Source: Gammaproteobacteria bacterium
GTDB taxonomy: Bacteria > Pseudomonadota > Gammaproteobacteria > Acidithiobacillales > Acidithiobacillaceae
Length of the DNA: 37,420 nt
NCBI GenBank assembly: GCA_023381645.1
Contig: JAMCRJ010000067.1
Location: 1 to 37,420 of the forward strand
Direction of reading: 5' to 3'
The position numbers were made by a program, and so were the translations under genes. The notes under the pieces were generated by a model that saw nothing but the letters and a program-made list of their open reading frames with translations, had not been told where the DNA came from and searched no databases. This document shows positions 26,384 through 34,642 of the stretch, one piece after another. Every line of letters starts with the position of its first letter. The first letter of the stretch is position 1.

Positions 26384-27010
26384 ATGATTCAGGAAGGCGT
26401 GATCAAATTTCAACTGGACTGGCGGGCGGGGCCAGTCATTGCCTGCGCGGACCGGGCCACCCTCAGCCGTTGGCGCGATGTCCTGCGCACCCATGGACTG
26501 ATCGGCGCAGACCCCGCCCGCTACGGCGGCATCGGTTTTGGCAACGTGAGCTGTCGTTGCCGCGGCGGTTTTCTGATCACCGCCACCCAGACTGGTCACC
26601 TCAGCACGCTGGCTCCGGAGCATTTCTGTCAGGTCACCCACTGGGATATCGTCCACAACCGGATCTGTGCCGAAGGACCACAGCCGCCCTCCTCGGAGGC
26701 CCTCAGCCACGCCGCCTGTTATGATGCCCATCCCGATATTTGCTGGGTTTTTCATATCCATGATCCGCTGCTCTGGCGCCAGGCGGCAGTTCTGGGATTG
26801 GCGGCCACTCCTCCCGATGCGGAATACGGCACCCCCGCCATGGCCCTGGCCGTATCCGATCTTGCCGAAAAGGCGCGCTTACCTCTGCTCATCCGGATGG
26901 CCGGTCACGAAGACGGACTCATCGCCGCCGGTCACAGCGACATGGAAACCTGCACGCTGCTATTGAACAAGGTTACCGAAGCTCAGGCTTCCAGCGCCTT
27001 GCGCAGATAG
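26384..27010 (+). CDS. Class II aldolase/adducin family protein
   Basis: Encodes 208 residues from ATG 26384 (AGGCGG upstream); the longer frame to 26237 overlaps the Smr gene and is rejected. Family marks are GIGFGNVSCRC, FLITATQTGHL, SEALSHAACYDAHPDICWVFHIHDP (the HxH zinc-type motif is seen as HIHD), then YGTPAMALAV and AGHEDGLIAAG. Related enzymes cleave sugar phosphates, but this one is shorter and keeps only part of the metal-binding set, so the reaction is not assigned. Its last 28 bases overlap the convergent exonuclease gene. Confidence 0.82.
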   Translation: MIQEGVIKFQLDWRAGPVIACADRATLSRWRDVLRTHGLIGADPARYGGIGFGNVSCRCRGGFLITATQTGHLSTLAPEHFCQVTHWDIVHNRICAEGPQPPSSEALSHAACYDAHPDICWVFHIHDPLLWRQAAVLGLAATPPDAEYGTPAMALAVSDLAEKARLPLLIRMAGHEDGLIAAGHSDMETCTLLLNKVTEAQASSALRR

Positions 27011-27645
27011 GCATCCATATCGGTAAGGTTGTTCAGAGCCCAGCGCCGGTAATCATCGGGCAGGTCGGCTATCTTCACACCCTTGTGCTTGCCGAAGGGC
27101 ATGGTTTCGGGAATCCGGGCGCGCTCGCTGAACTCCCATAAATCTTCCCAGGAATTGGGCCGCACCGAGAGGATGACCTTGTTCAGCAGAATCCGGCAGA
27201 ACTTCACGTCGGCCAGTGCCGAGTGGGCATTTCTGAGATTGTCCCGGGTCTTGCTCTTGTCCTTGCTGAAGTGGTACATCAATGCCGACTGGGAATGGCT
27301 GTCCACCTCGGGCCAGAGCTTGCGGGTCATGGCATAGGTGCAGATGCGCTTAACGTCGGGCTTGCCGATCACGCCCCAGTCGTAATCTATACTGTGACCG
27401 ACCAGGTACCCGGTGTCCTCGGGCAGGCGAAAACTGCTGGCGGGCGGGCTATCGAGGAGGTCCTCCTCAAGAATATGGTGCACCGCCATGGCTCCCATCT
27501 CGATAGGCTTGGCCGGCCGGTAACGCTGCACGAACTGCTCCTCGACCTTCAAAGTCCGCAGATCGCTCACCGCCAGCCAGGCAGCCTCGATCAGATCAGG
27601 CTCCACCCGACCCGTCGTTTCCGTATCAAAAATCAATGCGCGCAT
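26983..27645 (-). CDS. DEDDh 3'-5' exonuclease (ExoX-like)
   Basis: Encodes 220 residues from ATG 27645, preceded by GACGAGG. The exonuclease motifs are LIFDTETTG (Exo I), GHSIDYDW (Exo II) and NAHSALADVKF (Exo III, DEDDh type). The C-terminus has MPFGKHKG and LPDDYRRWALNN, a DUF3820-like extension found in ExoX relatives. It probably degrades single-stranded DNA or trims ends in repair. The frame is open to 27807, but the extra N-terminus is Cys/Arg-rich and unlike the family. It converges on the aldolase gene with a 28-base tail-to-tail overlap. Confidence 0.9.
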   Translation of the reverse strand: MRALIFDTETTGRVEPDLIEAAWLAVSDLRTLKVEEQFVQRYRPAKPIEMGAMAVHHILEEDLLDSPPASSFRLPEDTGYLVGHSIDYDWGVIGKPDVKRICTYAMTRKLWPEVDSHSQSALMYHFSKDKSKTRDNLRNAHSALADVKFCRILLNKVILSVRPNSWEDLWEFSERARIPETMPFGKHKGVKIADLPDDYRRWALNNLTDMDAYLRKALEA

Positions 27646-27823
27646 GCAAAACCTCGTCCGGGAACCGGCGAAAAGATGCAGGGTAAATGCCCGTCTCCCA
27701 TAGGGCAAGCACCCGTGCCTGGGAACTTTGCTGAAATCGCAGCATCTCATTGTTTGCCCGGCCACTTTGTCCGGGTATTGCTTTTTTCCTCCGGCGTCCC
27801 CATTCATCGGAAAGAGGCGAGAA

Positions 27824-27838
27824 AACGTAATTTACGTT
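27824..27838. promoter_or_regulatory. 15-base palindrome, possible operator
   Basis: AACGTAA-T-TTACGTT is a perfect inverted repeat just upstream of a TATGCT (27838-27843) that could be the -10 of the Bax-inhibitor gene, 35-49 bases before its ATG. Placement over the probable -35 region suggests repressor binding. The regulator is unknown. Confidence 0.45.
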
Positions 27839-27872
27839 ATGCTAGCGGCGTGATCATTCACAGGAGTCAGAC

Positions 27873-28565
27873 ATGAATCAGGACCAGAACCCTTACCAGT
27901 TTCCGGACAGCATGAATCCGCCCGGATCGGGCACCGGCACAGCCATCGGCACGTTGATGGGCAAGACCTATGCATTGCTTGCGGCCACACTTGTCGTTTC
28001 AACCATAGCCTCCATTTACGGCATGCATTCGCCGTTTGCCTATCAACATCCCTTCATGCTGATGATCGGTTCCTTTGCCCTGCTCTTTGCGGTGCAGTAC
28101 ACCGGCGCGCATCGCAGCCCCCTCGCCGTCCCTCTGGTCTTTCTGTTCGCGGGTGGCATGGGCATGATGATGGGTCCGGCCATCGAGATGTATCTGCGGA
28201 TGCCAGGCGGCGCCTCCATCATCGCCGAAGCCCTGGGCACTACCGCAGCCATGTTTGTCGGACTTTCCGCCTATGCCGTCACCACACGACGGGATTTCAG
28301 CAACATCGGCGGTTTCCTGATCACCGGTCTGGTGCTGGCCATCGTGGTCTCTCTGCTGAACATCTTTCTGCTGCATATCCCCGCGTTGCAACTCGCCATT
28401 GCGGGCGTCCTGGTGCTGGTCTTCAGCGGCCTGATCCTTTTTGATACCCAGCGGATGATTCGCGGCGGCATTCAGGAGCCGGTCCTGCTGGTCGTCGGTC
28501 TCTATCTGGATATCATCAACCTCTTCATGGCGCTGCTCGAAATCTTCGGCGGCAACCGCAATTGA
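27873..28565 (+). CDS. Bax inhibitor-1 family membrane protein (YbhL/YccA-like)
   Basis: Encodes 230 residues with about seven hydrophobic helices starting near 28. The family signature lies in the last third: LVFSGLILFDTQRMI and VVGLYLDIINLFMALLEIF. Bacterial members sit in the inner membrane and are linked to ion leakage or quality control with FtsH; the exact role is unclear. A good CAGGAG precedes the ATG, and a palindrome lies over the likely promoter. A strong hairpin follows the stop. The first 27 residues are polar and Gly/Pro-rich. Confidence 0.93.
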   Translation: MNQDQNPYQFPDSMNPPGSGTGTAIGTLMGKTYALLAATLVVSTIASIYGMHSPFAYQHPFMLMIGSFALLFAVQYTGAHRSPLAVPLVFLFAGGMGMMMGPAIEMYLRMPGGASIIAEALGTTAAMFVGLSAYAVTTRRDFSNIGGFLITGLVLAIVVSLLNIFLLHIPALQLAIAGVLVLVFSGLILFDTQRMIRGGIQEPVLLVVGLYLDIINLFMALLEIFGGNRN

Positions 28566-28571
28566 TCCCGG

Positions 28572-28601
28572 CGTCCTTCCTGCGCTGCAGCGGGAAGGAC
28601 G
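28572..28601 (+). terminator. Hairpin after the Bax inhibitor-1 gene
   Basis: CGTCCTTCC at 28572-28580 pairs with GGAAGGACG at 28593-28601, extended inward to 12 pairs with a 6-base loop, seven bases after the stop. The trailing sequence GTTCTTCC is only moderately T-rich, so termination may be partial. Confidence 0.6.
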
Positions 28602-28697
28602 GTTCTTCCGAAAGCATGGCACACACCCGCCAGGGGTCACTCCCTCGCGGCTGATCAAGGCGACTGCCCCACCAACGCCTGCCTATTTCCTCCCGCA

Positions 28698-29918
28698 TTA
28701 CGGCATCCTCTTGCCACGTACAGCGGCTGGATACTCCCGTGCCAGACAATCCATAAAACCGCCCACGAGGCGGCCTTCATCAAAGACGGCCTCCTGCAGT
28801 TGCCGTCTGCCCTCCTCGCCCAGTATCTGCCGCAACTCCGGCTCCCGTGCCAGCCGGATCAACAAGCCCGCCAAGGCAACGGCGTCACCCTCGGGAAAGA
28901 GAAAACCATTGCGTCCATCCTGGATCACTTCGCAAATGCCGCCGCTGCCACTGCCCAACACCGGCACCCCAGCAGCCAACCCTTCTACCAGCGCCAGACC
29001 CAGCCCCTCGCGCCGCGAGGGCAGGACATTGACATCCATCAGCCCATAATAGGGCGAGATGTCGTTCTGAAAGCCGGGGAAAATCAGCCAGTCGGGACGC
29101 GCGCCGTGGGCCTGGGCCATGGCGCGTAGGGCGTCATGGTCTTCCGGATGGGGGGGCCCCAGAAGCAGGACGCGATAGGGAAAATCCAGCCGCGACAGGG
29201 CGGCGAAAAGCACATCAAAGCCCTTGGGGTGCGCCACCTGGGGATGCCAGCCCGGCCAGCGATCGAAACGAGCCACCATGCCGATGCAAAAAGGCGCTGG
29301 CGAGACATCGAGGCCGAGACCAGCCCGCAGCGCACTCCGGGCCTCGGGGTCTACCGCGAAGAAAGACGAGAGATCGCGGCCCGCATAGAGGCGGGTGACC
29401 CGCGAGGCGGGATAGCCGCTGGCGACGAGACTCTCGGCGATCACCTCGCTGGCGGCCAACTGATGCGCCACCCAGAGCCGCTGCCAGGGCGCCCAGGGCA
29501 GGGCTGGAGGACGTATGATGCAATGTCGCATGAACCACAAAGGGGCTTGCAGACCACCCATGGCCTTGGCTGCCAGGGTCAGGTGCCGGGCTGGAGAATC
29601 ATGGGTAAGCACCAGATCGGCCCCTTGCGCCGCCCGGCGCAGGGCCCCCAGCGCCGCTGCGCTGAAGGGGGAAAATGACTGGGCAACGGTGACCGCCCGC
29701 CCGCGCAAGCGTTCCCGCTGATGGCACACGAAACCCGCAGGCACGAAGAACGCCACCGCAAAACCCTGCTCGTGCAGGCCATCGGCCAAGGACAGGGCAA
29801 CCTGATCCGCCCCGCCACGGCCATCGCCGCCCAAGACCTGCAGAAGCCGAAGCCGCCCGTTACCGGCCCGCAGCGCCGGCCAGGTCGAAGGGCGAGGTGT
29901 GGGCATCAAGGACAGCAC
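28698..29918 (-). CDS. Family 4 glycosyltransferase
   Basis: Encodes 406 residues in a GT-B fold. The N-terminal half has LQVLGGDGRGGADQVALSL and VLTHDSPARH; the C-terminal half has GMVARFDRWPGW, RVLLLGPPHPEDH and the GT4 donor-site motif SRREGLGLALVEGLAAGVPVLGSG, with the EGLGLALVE glutamate pair. Such enzymes add sugars to lipopolysaccharide or other surface glycans on the cytoplasmic face. The acceptor and donor are unknown. The GTG at 29918 has GGGGAG seven bases upstream; ATG 29906 is an alternative. The gene stands alone, convergent with the Bax-inhibitor gene and downstream of decayed sequences. Confidence 0.9.
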   Translation of the reverse strand: MLSLMPTPRPSTWPALRAGNGRLRLLQVLGGDGRGGADQVALSLADGLHEQGFAVAFFVPAGFVCHQRERLRGRAVTVAQSFSPFSAAALGALRRAAQGADLVLTHDSPARHLTLAAKAMGGLQAPLWFMRHCIIRPPALPWAPWQRLWVAHQLAASEVIAESLVASGYPASRVTRLYAGRDLSSFFAVDPEARSALRAGLGLDVSPAPFCIGMVARFDRWPGWHPQVAHPKGFDVLFAALSRLDFPYRVLLLGPPHPEDHDALRAMAQAHGARPDWLIFPGFQNDISPYYGLMDVNVLPSRREGLGLALVEGLAAGVPVLGSGSGGICEVIQDGRNGFLFPEGDAVALAGLLIRLAREPELRQILGEEGRRQLQEAVFDEGRLVGGFMDCLAREYPAAVRGKRMP

Positions 29919-29993
29919 GATCCGCTCCCCGGGACGGTGCCCCAGTCCCCGGCGCCGTGCTCGGCCCCTGCGATGCGCGGGGCGTGGCAGCCA

Positions 29994-30340
29994 TCATGCA
30001 CCGCCCTTCTCCCGTGCCATGGCCACCAGCAATTCGCGCAGGATCTGCACGTCCTGCACCAGCGCCGGGAAATCCAGTCGCAAACTCTGGCCGACGCAGC
30101 CCAGATTCATCCCTTCCGGATCGCAGGCCATCATTTCCCAGGGCAAGCCGCCAAGACGGCGACAACAGGCCGCCACGTCCTCACGATTTGTCCCAGATCT
30201 TGCCCGACACCCGCAGTTGATCCCCTGGATGCTGGCTTGCACCTTCTTCCTGTTTCCTGGTCATCTTGGAGCCCTTGAAGTCATGGCGGGTGGTGATCCT
30301 CGATGAGGAAACGGCAGGCACCACCACGCGCATCCGAGTA
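29994..30340 (-). pseudogene. Remnants resembling YajQ and the HugZ/DUF2470 C-terminus
   Basis: Two unrelated fragments are joined. Near 30262-30300 the frame reads ITTRHDFKGSK, and near 30190-30245 two frames give VQASIQG and DQLRVSGKIW. These match the start and end of YajQ-family proteins with the middle deleted and a one-base frameshift at the GGGG run. The same strand then reads REDVAACCRRLGG, MMACDPEGMNLG, SLRLDFPALVQDV and LRELLVAMARE to a TGA at 29994, which resembles the C-terminal DUF2470 part of HugZ-like heme proteins. Neither part forms a whole gene. The YajQ match is good by pattern memory; the HugZ match is weaker. Confidence 0.55.
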
Positions 30341-30456
30341 ATTTGCGGATACTGGCGAAAAGCTTGACTTCAATCATGGCGCCCCGATCATCCTCTGCCT
30401 AGTTTGCCGCCGTTCATGGTAACGGCCGCTCCCCTTTCCTTCAACCGCAAGGACGC

Positions 30457-30486
30457 TTGCCCAGCCAATGGGCACAATGCTAATTT
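30457..30486 (+). promoter_or_regulatory. Probable promoter of the ydcH-like gene and mutS
   Basis: TTGCCC (30457-30462) and TAATTT (30481-30486) are 18 bases apart, and the -10 is extended (TGCTAATTT). A short hairpin (CCTGGG/CCCAGG, 30506-30523) lies in the leader before the ATG at 30549. Consensus match only. Confidence 0.5.
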
Positions 30487-30548
30487 GCAGTTCGTAGGCA
30501 AGCACCCTGGGCCTGATCCCAGGCTCAGGCAACCGGAAGGAGCACAAT

Positions 30549-30785
30549 ATGCAAACGGAACACCAGGATCTGAAAAAGGAATTCCCCCGACTCGCGGCCC
30601 GCATGGATGTCCTGCAACAAAGCAATGCGCACTTTGCCAAGGCCTTTGACGAGTTCAATGACCTCACCGCGGAAATCGAACATATCGAGCGCAACGATGC
30701 TGCCGCTGGCGAGAGCGTGCTGGAACAAATGAAAAAACGCCGCCTCGCCCTCAAGGACGAGATCTATCGGATGGCATCGGCCTGA
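30549..30785 (+). CDS. YdcH/DUF465 family small protein
   Basis: Encodes 78 residues, mostly charged helix: FPRLAARMDVLQQSNAHFAK, FDEFNDLTAEIEHIE, and VLEQMKKRRLALKDEIYRM. The KKRRLALKDEI segment is the DUF465 signature. The function is unknown; members are small alpha-hairpin proteins. It has a strong GGAAGGAG ribosome binding site and lies 84 bases before the preferred mutS start (24 before the longer one), so the two are likely co-transcribed. Confidence 0.9.
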   Translation: MQTEHQDLKKEFPRLAARMDVLQQSNAHFAKAFDEFNDLTAEIEHIERNDAAAGESVLEQMKKRRLALKDEIYRMASA

Positions 30786-30869
30786 GCTGAAAAACGGCAA
30801 ACCGTCGCGATGGAACAGTGCAGCACACCCGCCCCGCCGCTTGCGGAGCGGAAAAGGGGCACCGGCCCG

Positions 30870-33419
30870 GTGAATGATTACAGTGCCCTCCAGCACCACA
30901 CCCCCATGATGCGCCAGTACTTCGAGCTCAAGGAACAGTGCCCGGATGCCCTGCTGTTCTACCGCATGGGGGATTTCTACGAACTGTTTTTTGACGACGC
31001 CGAAAAGGCCGCCCAGCTTCTCGGCATCACCCTCACCAGCCGCGGGCAGAGCGCGGGACGGGCCATTCCGATGGCCGGGGTACCCGTCCAGAGCGTAGAT
31101 GGCCACCTCGCCAAGCTGGTGCGTCTGGGCGAACGGGTGGCCATCGGTGAGCAGATCGGTGACCCCGCTACCGCCAGGGGCCCGGTGGAACGCGCCATCG
31201 TGCGGATCATCACCCCCGGCACCATCGTTGACGGTGCCCTTCTGGATGCCGGACAGGAACCTCTGCTACTGGCCCTGTGCCCCGAAGGCACACGTTGCGG
31301 CATGGCCTGGCTGGACGCCGCCGGCGGCCACCTCATGGTGCGTGAAGTGATCGACACAGCCGTCGCGGATATTCTCGCACGCCGCCCCGCCGCCGAAATC
31401 ATCGCCCCGGAAGATACGCCGGTTCCCGCCGGAATCGACCCGCAAAAATTGCAATTTCTGGAGAAAACCGGCTTTCAGACGCGACGCAGCGATGCCGTAC
31501 TTGAACGCTATTTTGGAGAACGGCTGGTTGGTTTCGGGTGTAATGACTGGCCCCTCGCCTTGCGCGCTGCCGCTGCACTCCTGAACTATGCCGAGACCCG
31601 GCTGCGCAGCAGTCTGAGTCAAATCCAGCGGATTCATCCGGAGCGCGCCGAGGAGGAGCTCCATCTCGATGCGACCGCTTTGCGGGCGCTGGAGGTAGTG
31701 GAAAGCCTGCAGGGGAATGGTCCCACGTTGCTCACCTTGCTGCAAAAAACCCAGACCACCATGGGTGCGCGCCTGCTCCGCCGCTGGCTCTTGCGGCCGC
31801 TGCGGCAAGGACCCGTGGTGGCGGCACGCCAGGTAACCGTCGCCGCACTCACCCAAGGCAGCGGACCGGTCGCCATTCAGAAGGCCTTGCACGGTATCGC
31901 GGATGCCGAACGCATTCTCACCCGCATCGCTCTGAACAACGCCAGCCCACGCGATCTCGCCCAGCTCCGCAGCACCCTCCAGGCACTCCCCAGACTGCGA
32001 CTCGTCCTCCAGGAAACGGGGCATCCCGCCCTGGACGTCTTTCAGGAGCGCATAGCGCTTTTCGTCACCCTCCGCACCCTACTGGAAGAGGCCCTGGTGG
32101 ATACCCCGCCCATGACCCAGCGGGATGGAGGCTACATCCGGGCCGGCCACGATGCGGAGCTGGATCGCCTGCAGCAACTCAGCCGGAATCTGCAGGAGGT
32201 ACTGCGTGACATGGAGCAGCAGGAGCGCCAGCGCACCGGCATCACCCAGCTCAAAATCCAGTTCAACCGGGTACACGGTTTTTATATCGAAATCGGCCGC
32301 AGCTACCAGGGCCCCATTCCCGACGACTACCGCCGCCGCCAGACCACCAAGAACGCCGAACGCTACATCAACGATGCTTTGAAAGCGATCGAAGACCAAG
32401 CCCTCTCGGCGGAAAGTCTGGCCCTGAGCCGGGAACGTCTGCTCTTCACGCAGCTACTGGAAACCATATCCCCCGAGGTGTCGACCTTACAGGACGCCAT
32501 GACCGCGGTCGCTGAACTGGACGTGCTCAGCACGCTGGCCGAGCGCGCCGTCGCCCTGCACTGGTGCGCCCCGCATTTCGTCACGGAACCGGTGTTACAC
32601 ATCCATGACGGCCGTCATCCCGTCGTCGAAGCGCAGATCGGCGGCAATTTTGTCCCGAACGACCTCGATTTTGACGAGGAACGGCGTATGTTGCTCATTA
32701 CCGGTCCGAATATGGGCGGCAAATCCACCTACATGCGGCAAACGGCACTCATCGTCCTGCTGGCCCACATTGGCAGTTGGGTGCCTGCCCGCGAAGCGGT
32801 CATCGGCCCCATCGACCAGATTTTCACCCGTATCGGCGCTGCCGACGATCTCGCCGGAGGCCGTTCCACCTTCATGGTGGAAATGAGCGAAACGGCCCGC
32901 ATTCTCCACCTCGCCACGGCACAAAGCCTGGTGATCCTGGATGAAATCGGCCGGGGTACGGCCACCCACGACGGCCTGTCCATCGCCTGGGCCACGGCAG
33001 AAGCCCTGGCTGAACGGGGCGCCTGCACACTCTTTGCCACCCACTATTTCGAATTGACGGAGCTGGATCTGCCAGGTTTGCGCAATGCCCATCTCGACGC
33101 GCTGACACAAGGCGATCAGGTCGTGTTTCTACATCGGGTAGAGAGTGGTCCGGCCGCGCAGAGTTACGGCTTGGCGGTCGCCCGGCTTGCCGGGGTTCCA
33201 GACCCGGTTGTGCAACGCGCCCGCCAACGCCTCAGTCAACTGGAAGAAAGCTCCAGGCCGTCGCTCAGCCATACGGCGCCCGCCCAACTCTCCCTCTTCC
33301 AGGCCGCTCCCCATCCGGCGGTATACCGGTTGAGTCAGGTGGAACCGGACCAGCTCAGCCCCAGGCAGGCCCTAGACCTGGTCTACGCACTCAAAGAACT
33401 GGCGCGGCAAGACGAGTGA
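30870..33419 (+). CDS. mutS: DNA mismatch repair protein MutS
   Basis: Encodes 849 residues from GTG 30870, or 869 from ATG 30810. MutS recognises mismatches and recruits MutL. The mismatch-binding domain has [14 protein letters not shown] with the Phe-x-Glu motif; the ATPase has Walker [14 protein letters not shown], Walker B region [19 protein letters not shown], and [11 protein letters not shown]. The C-terminal helix-turn-helix ends [15 protein letters not shown]. The GTG start places HHTPMM ten residues from the N-terminus as in E. coli MutS and has AAGGGG upstream; ATG 30810 has no ribosome binding site. No clear terminator follows the stop. Confidence 0.97.
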   Translation: MNDYSALQHHTPMMRQYFELKEQCPDALLFYRMGDFYELFFDDAEKAAQLLGITLTSRGQSAGRAIPMAGVPVQSVDGHLAKLVRLGERVAIGEQIGDPATARGPVERAIVRIITPGTIVDGALLDAGQEPLLLALCPEGTRCGMAWLDAAGGHLMVREVIDTAVADILARRPAAEIIAPEDTPVPAGIDPQKLQFLEKTGFQTRRSDAVLERYFGERLVGFGCNDWPLALRAAAALLNYAETRLRSSLSQIQRIHPERAEEELHLDATALRALEVVESLQGNGPTLLTLLQKTQTTMGARLLRRWLLRPLRQGPVVAARQVTVAALTQGSGPVAIQKALHGIADAERILTRIALNNASPRDLAQLRSTLQALPRLRLVLQETGHPALDVFQERIALFVTLRTLLEEALVDTPPMTQRDGGYIRAGHDAELDRLQQLSRNLQEVLRDMEQQERQRTGITQLKIQFNRVHGFYIEIGRSYQGPIPDDYRRRQTTKNAERYINDALKAIEDQALSAESLALSRERLLFTQLLETISPEVSTLQDAMTAVAELDVLSTLAERAVALHWCAPHFVTEPVLHIHDGRHPVVEAQIGGNFVPNDLDFDEERRMLLITGPNMGGKSTYMRQTALIVLLAHIGSWVPAREAVIGPIDQIFTRIGAADDLAGGRSTFMVEMSETARILHLATAQSLVILDEIGRGTATHDGLSIAWATAEALAERGACTLFATHYFELTELDLPGLRNAHLDALTQGDQVVFLHRVESGPAAQSYGLAVARLAGVPDPVVQRARQRLSQLEESSRPSLSHTAPAQLSLFQAAPHPAVYRLSQVEPDQLSPRQALDLVYALKELARQDE

Positions 33420-33470
33420 CGAGATCTCCATCACCAACCATTCATCAAATAAAAACTCAGCACCTTTTTT

Positions 33471-33482
33471 GGGGATATCCCC
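33471..33482. repeat. 12-base perfect palindrome in the mutS to PCP_red gap
   Basis: GGGGATATCCCC is preceded by TTTTTT on the plus strand. With no T run after it, it is not a normal plus-strand terminator. The rest of the gap (33420-33702) holds no gene that I can support; the following small gene's promoter should lie there, but I found no clear one. Confidence 0.4.
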
Positions 33483-33702
33483 GTGACCTGATGTCCACGC
33501 GACGGTTTTCCGCCGCAACCCGGCTCCGCCGCCGTCAGCTTGACACCCTGTTACCAGGCCCATAAAATCTTTGCATACGTAACCTTCGCGATACGCCGAA
33601 GTAGCCGTTAGGCGCGTTATGGCTAGGTCCGCAGACTGGCTTGATTATTGCCTCGATGTCTGTGCGCAAGCGCAATCCCCCACCCAATGAAGGAACCGAC
33701 GA

Positions 33703-33876
33703 ATGAGCGAACAGACATTACCCTGGGACGAAGACGCACTGCAACGCATGGAGAAGATGCCCTCTTTCGTGCGCAACATGGCCAAGGCCAAAATCGAGAA
33801 GGCAGCCAAGGAGGCGGGCGAATCGAAAGTTACCGCCGCGTTTCTCGATGCCAACAAAGGGAAAATGATGGGTTAG
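33703..33876 (+). CDS. Stand-alone PCP_red-domain small protein
   Basis: Encodes 57 residues from ATG 33703 with AAGGA upstream. The sequence reads LPWDEDALQRMEKMPSFVR, then KIEKAAKEAGESKVTAAFLD. That is the PCP_red domain (C-terminal domain of the light-independent protochlorophyllide reductase B subunit): an N-terminal PW, an acidic-hydrophobic helix, PxFVR and a basic helix. Stand-alone copies are found in many non-photosynthetic bacteria; their function is unknown. It lies between mutS and the tRNA fragment. Confidence 0.78.
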   Translation: MSEQTLPWDEDALQRMEKMPSFVRNMAKAKIEKAAKEAGESKVTAAFLDANKGKMMG

Positions 33877-33925
33877 CAATGATCATGCACTTTTTCAAAA
33901 AATCATGACCTGGCCGCAATAACAC

Positions 33926-33949
33926 CTGGCCCATAGGAATATGGGCCAG
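33926..33949. repeat. Hairpin with 10-base stem
   Basis: CTGGCCCATA and TATGGGCCAG flank a GGAA loop, 50 bases after the PCP_red-domain gene. There is no T run on the plus side. It may terminate or stabilise that transcript. Confidence 0.4.
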
Positions 33950-34058
33950 CATCCTTCCTGCAAGCATACTCCGTTGTCTGTGGACTGAGCGTAAGGGCTC
34001 GAGCCCAGAGAAGGCTATGGATGCAGCTTTTGGCGGATTTACGCCAGAAATTACACAG

Positions 34059-34086
34059 AAAAATAAAGGCGCCAATGGTAGCGCCT
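34059..34086 (-). terminator. Rho-independent terminator of the tRNA-Val gene
   Basis: On the minus strand AGGCGC pairs with GCGCCT around an 8-base loop and is followed by TTATTTTT. It lies 16 bases downstream of the tRNA fragment's CCA end, so it was the tRNA gene's own terminator. Its survival shows that the tRNA fragment sits in its original chromosomal 3' context. Confidence 0.75.
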
Positions 34087-34102
34087 GACACTTTGTTTTA
34101 TC

Positions 34103-34150
34103 TGGTGGGCGGTACAGGGTTCGAACCTGTGGCCCCTGCCGTGTGAAGGC
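34103..34150 (-). pseudogene. 3' half of a tRNA-Val(CAC) gene (attachment-site footprint)
   Basis: Read on the minus strand: anticodon loop TTCACAC (anticodon CAC, 34147-34141), stem GGCAG, variable region GGGCC, a perfect T arm (ACAGG-TTCGAAC-CCTGT), acceptor strand ACCGCCC, discriminator A and encoded CCA (34105-34103). The 5' half is absent: only GCC of the 5' anticodon stem remains and no GGGCGGT acceptor strand lies within reach. Tyrosine-integrase elements that insert in a tRNA gene leave exactly such a displaced 3' half at one end. The element should lie on the higher-coordinate side, with an intact tRNA-Val at its far end. Confidence 0.8.
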
Positions 34151-34156
34151 GTGTGC

Positions 34157-34243
34157 AGGCTTTTGAAAGCCTTGATTTTCAGTACATTGCATTTCTTTGC
34201 AATGCCAAAAATTGCACGATTCTGCACCGGATTTGCACCGGAT
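34157..34243. repeat. Cluster of short inverted and direct repeats next to the tRNA fragment (att-like arm region)
   Basis: AGGCTTT/AAAGCCT (34157-34172, 2-base loop), ATTGCA/TGCAAT (34186-34203), and three copies of TGCAC at 34213, 34223 and 34234, two of them as TGCACCGGAT in direct repeat 11 bases apart. Spaced short repeats beside a tRNA core are typical of integrase and excisionase binding arms. The function is inferred; no integrase gene is in the window. Confidence 0.5.
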
Positions 34244-34253
34244 ACCTTGGGCA

Positions 34254-34278
34254 ACCCGTCTAGTTGGCGGGTCTTTTT
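34254..34278 (+). terminator. Rho-independent terminator, plus strand
   Basis: ACCCGTC pairs with GGCGGGT (one G-T pair) around TAGTT, followed by C and TTTTT. Its T run overlaps the tumA stop codon. No plus-strand gene remains upstream to be ended by it; it may have belonged to a lost integrase gene. Confidence 0.65.
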
Positions 34279-34642
34279 ATGCCACTGCACTCAAGGACAG
34301 GTGAATTTCCACATCGTCCCAGGGCACGAAAATCTGCTGGTCTTCCGTCTTGTCGATAAGATGGTGCTCCATGAGTTTCTGAACATCGGCATGCACGTTG
34401 CTGTAGTTCCTGCCCAACTGTTTGGCGAGCGCGTAGATGGACTGCGGCCCATTCTTTTTGAGATGTTCCAGCAGCACCAACCGCGCTGGCGTTAGCTCAC
34501 GAAAAAGCTGTGCGGAATCGGAAAAACTCAGATGATAATCCGCTTCCGGCAGAATCTCTCCCCGGTCCAGTTTTTTGGCAATTTCCCGCATCTCGCTGAA
34601 TAGCGTGCTGGTGGATGTGATGCTGATGATGGCTTTAGTCAT
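34277..34642 (-). CDS. tumA: TumA-like antitoxin / HTH DNA-binding protein (HVO_A0114 type)
   Basis: Encodes 121 residues. The C-terminal 75 residues form a MarR-like winged helix: FRELTPARLVLLEHLKKNG, SIYALAKQLGRNYSNVHADVQKL and DKTEDQQIFVPWDDVEI. That pattern matches the HVO_A0114-type antitoxins paired with DUF6516 (TumE) toxins. It would neutralise the toxin and repress the operon. Its start overlaps the toxin gene by 8 bases, with the toxin encoded first. It is carried next to the tRNA attachment site. Confidence 0.82.
   Translation of the reverse strand: MTKAIISITSTSTLFSEMREIAKKLDRGEILPEADYHLSFSDSAQLFRELTPARLVLLEHLKKNGPQSIYALAKQLGRNYSNVHADVQKLMEHHLIDKTEDQQIFVPWDDVEIHLSLSAVA

Noticed and set aside
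33471..33482. Terminator for mutS at the GGGGATATCCCC palindrome
   Set aside because: The T run precedes rather than follows the stem on the plus strand, and the stem is only 6 pairs with no proper loop.
34103..34150. A complete functional tRNA gene at this site
   Set aside because: No D arm and no 5' acceptor strand could be found upstream on the minus strand; only the 3' half folds.
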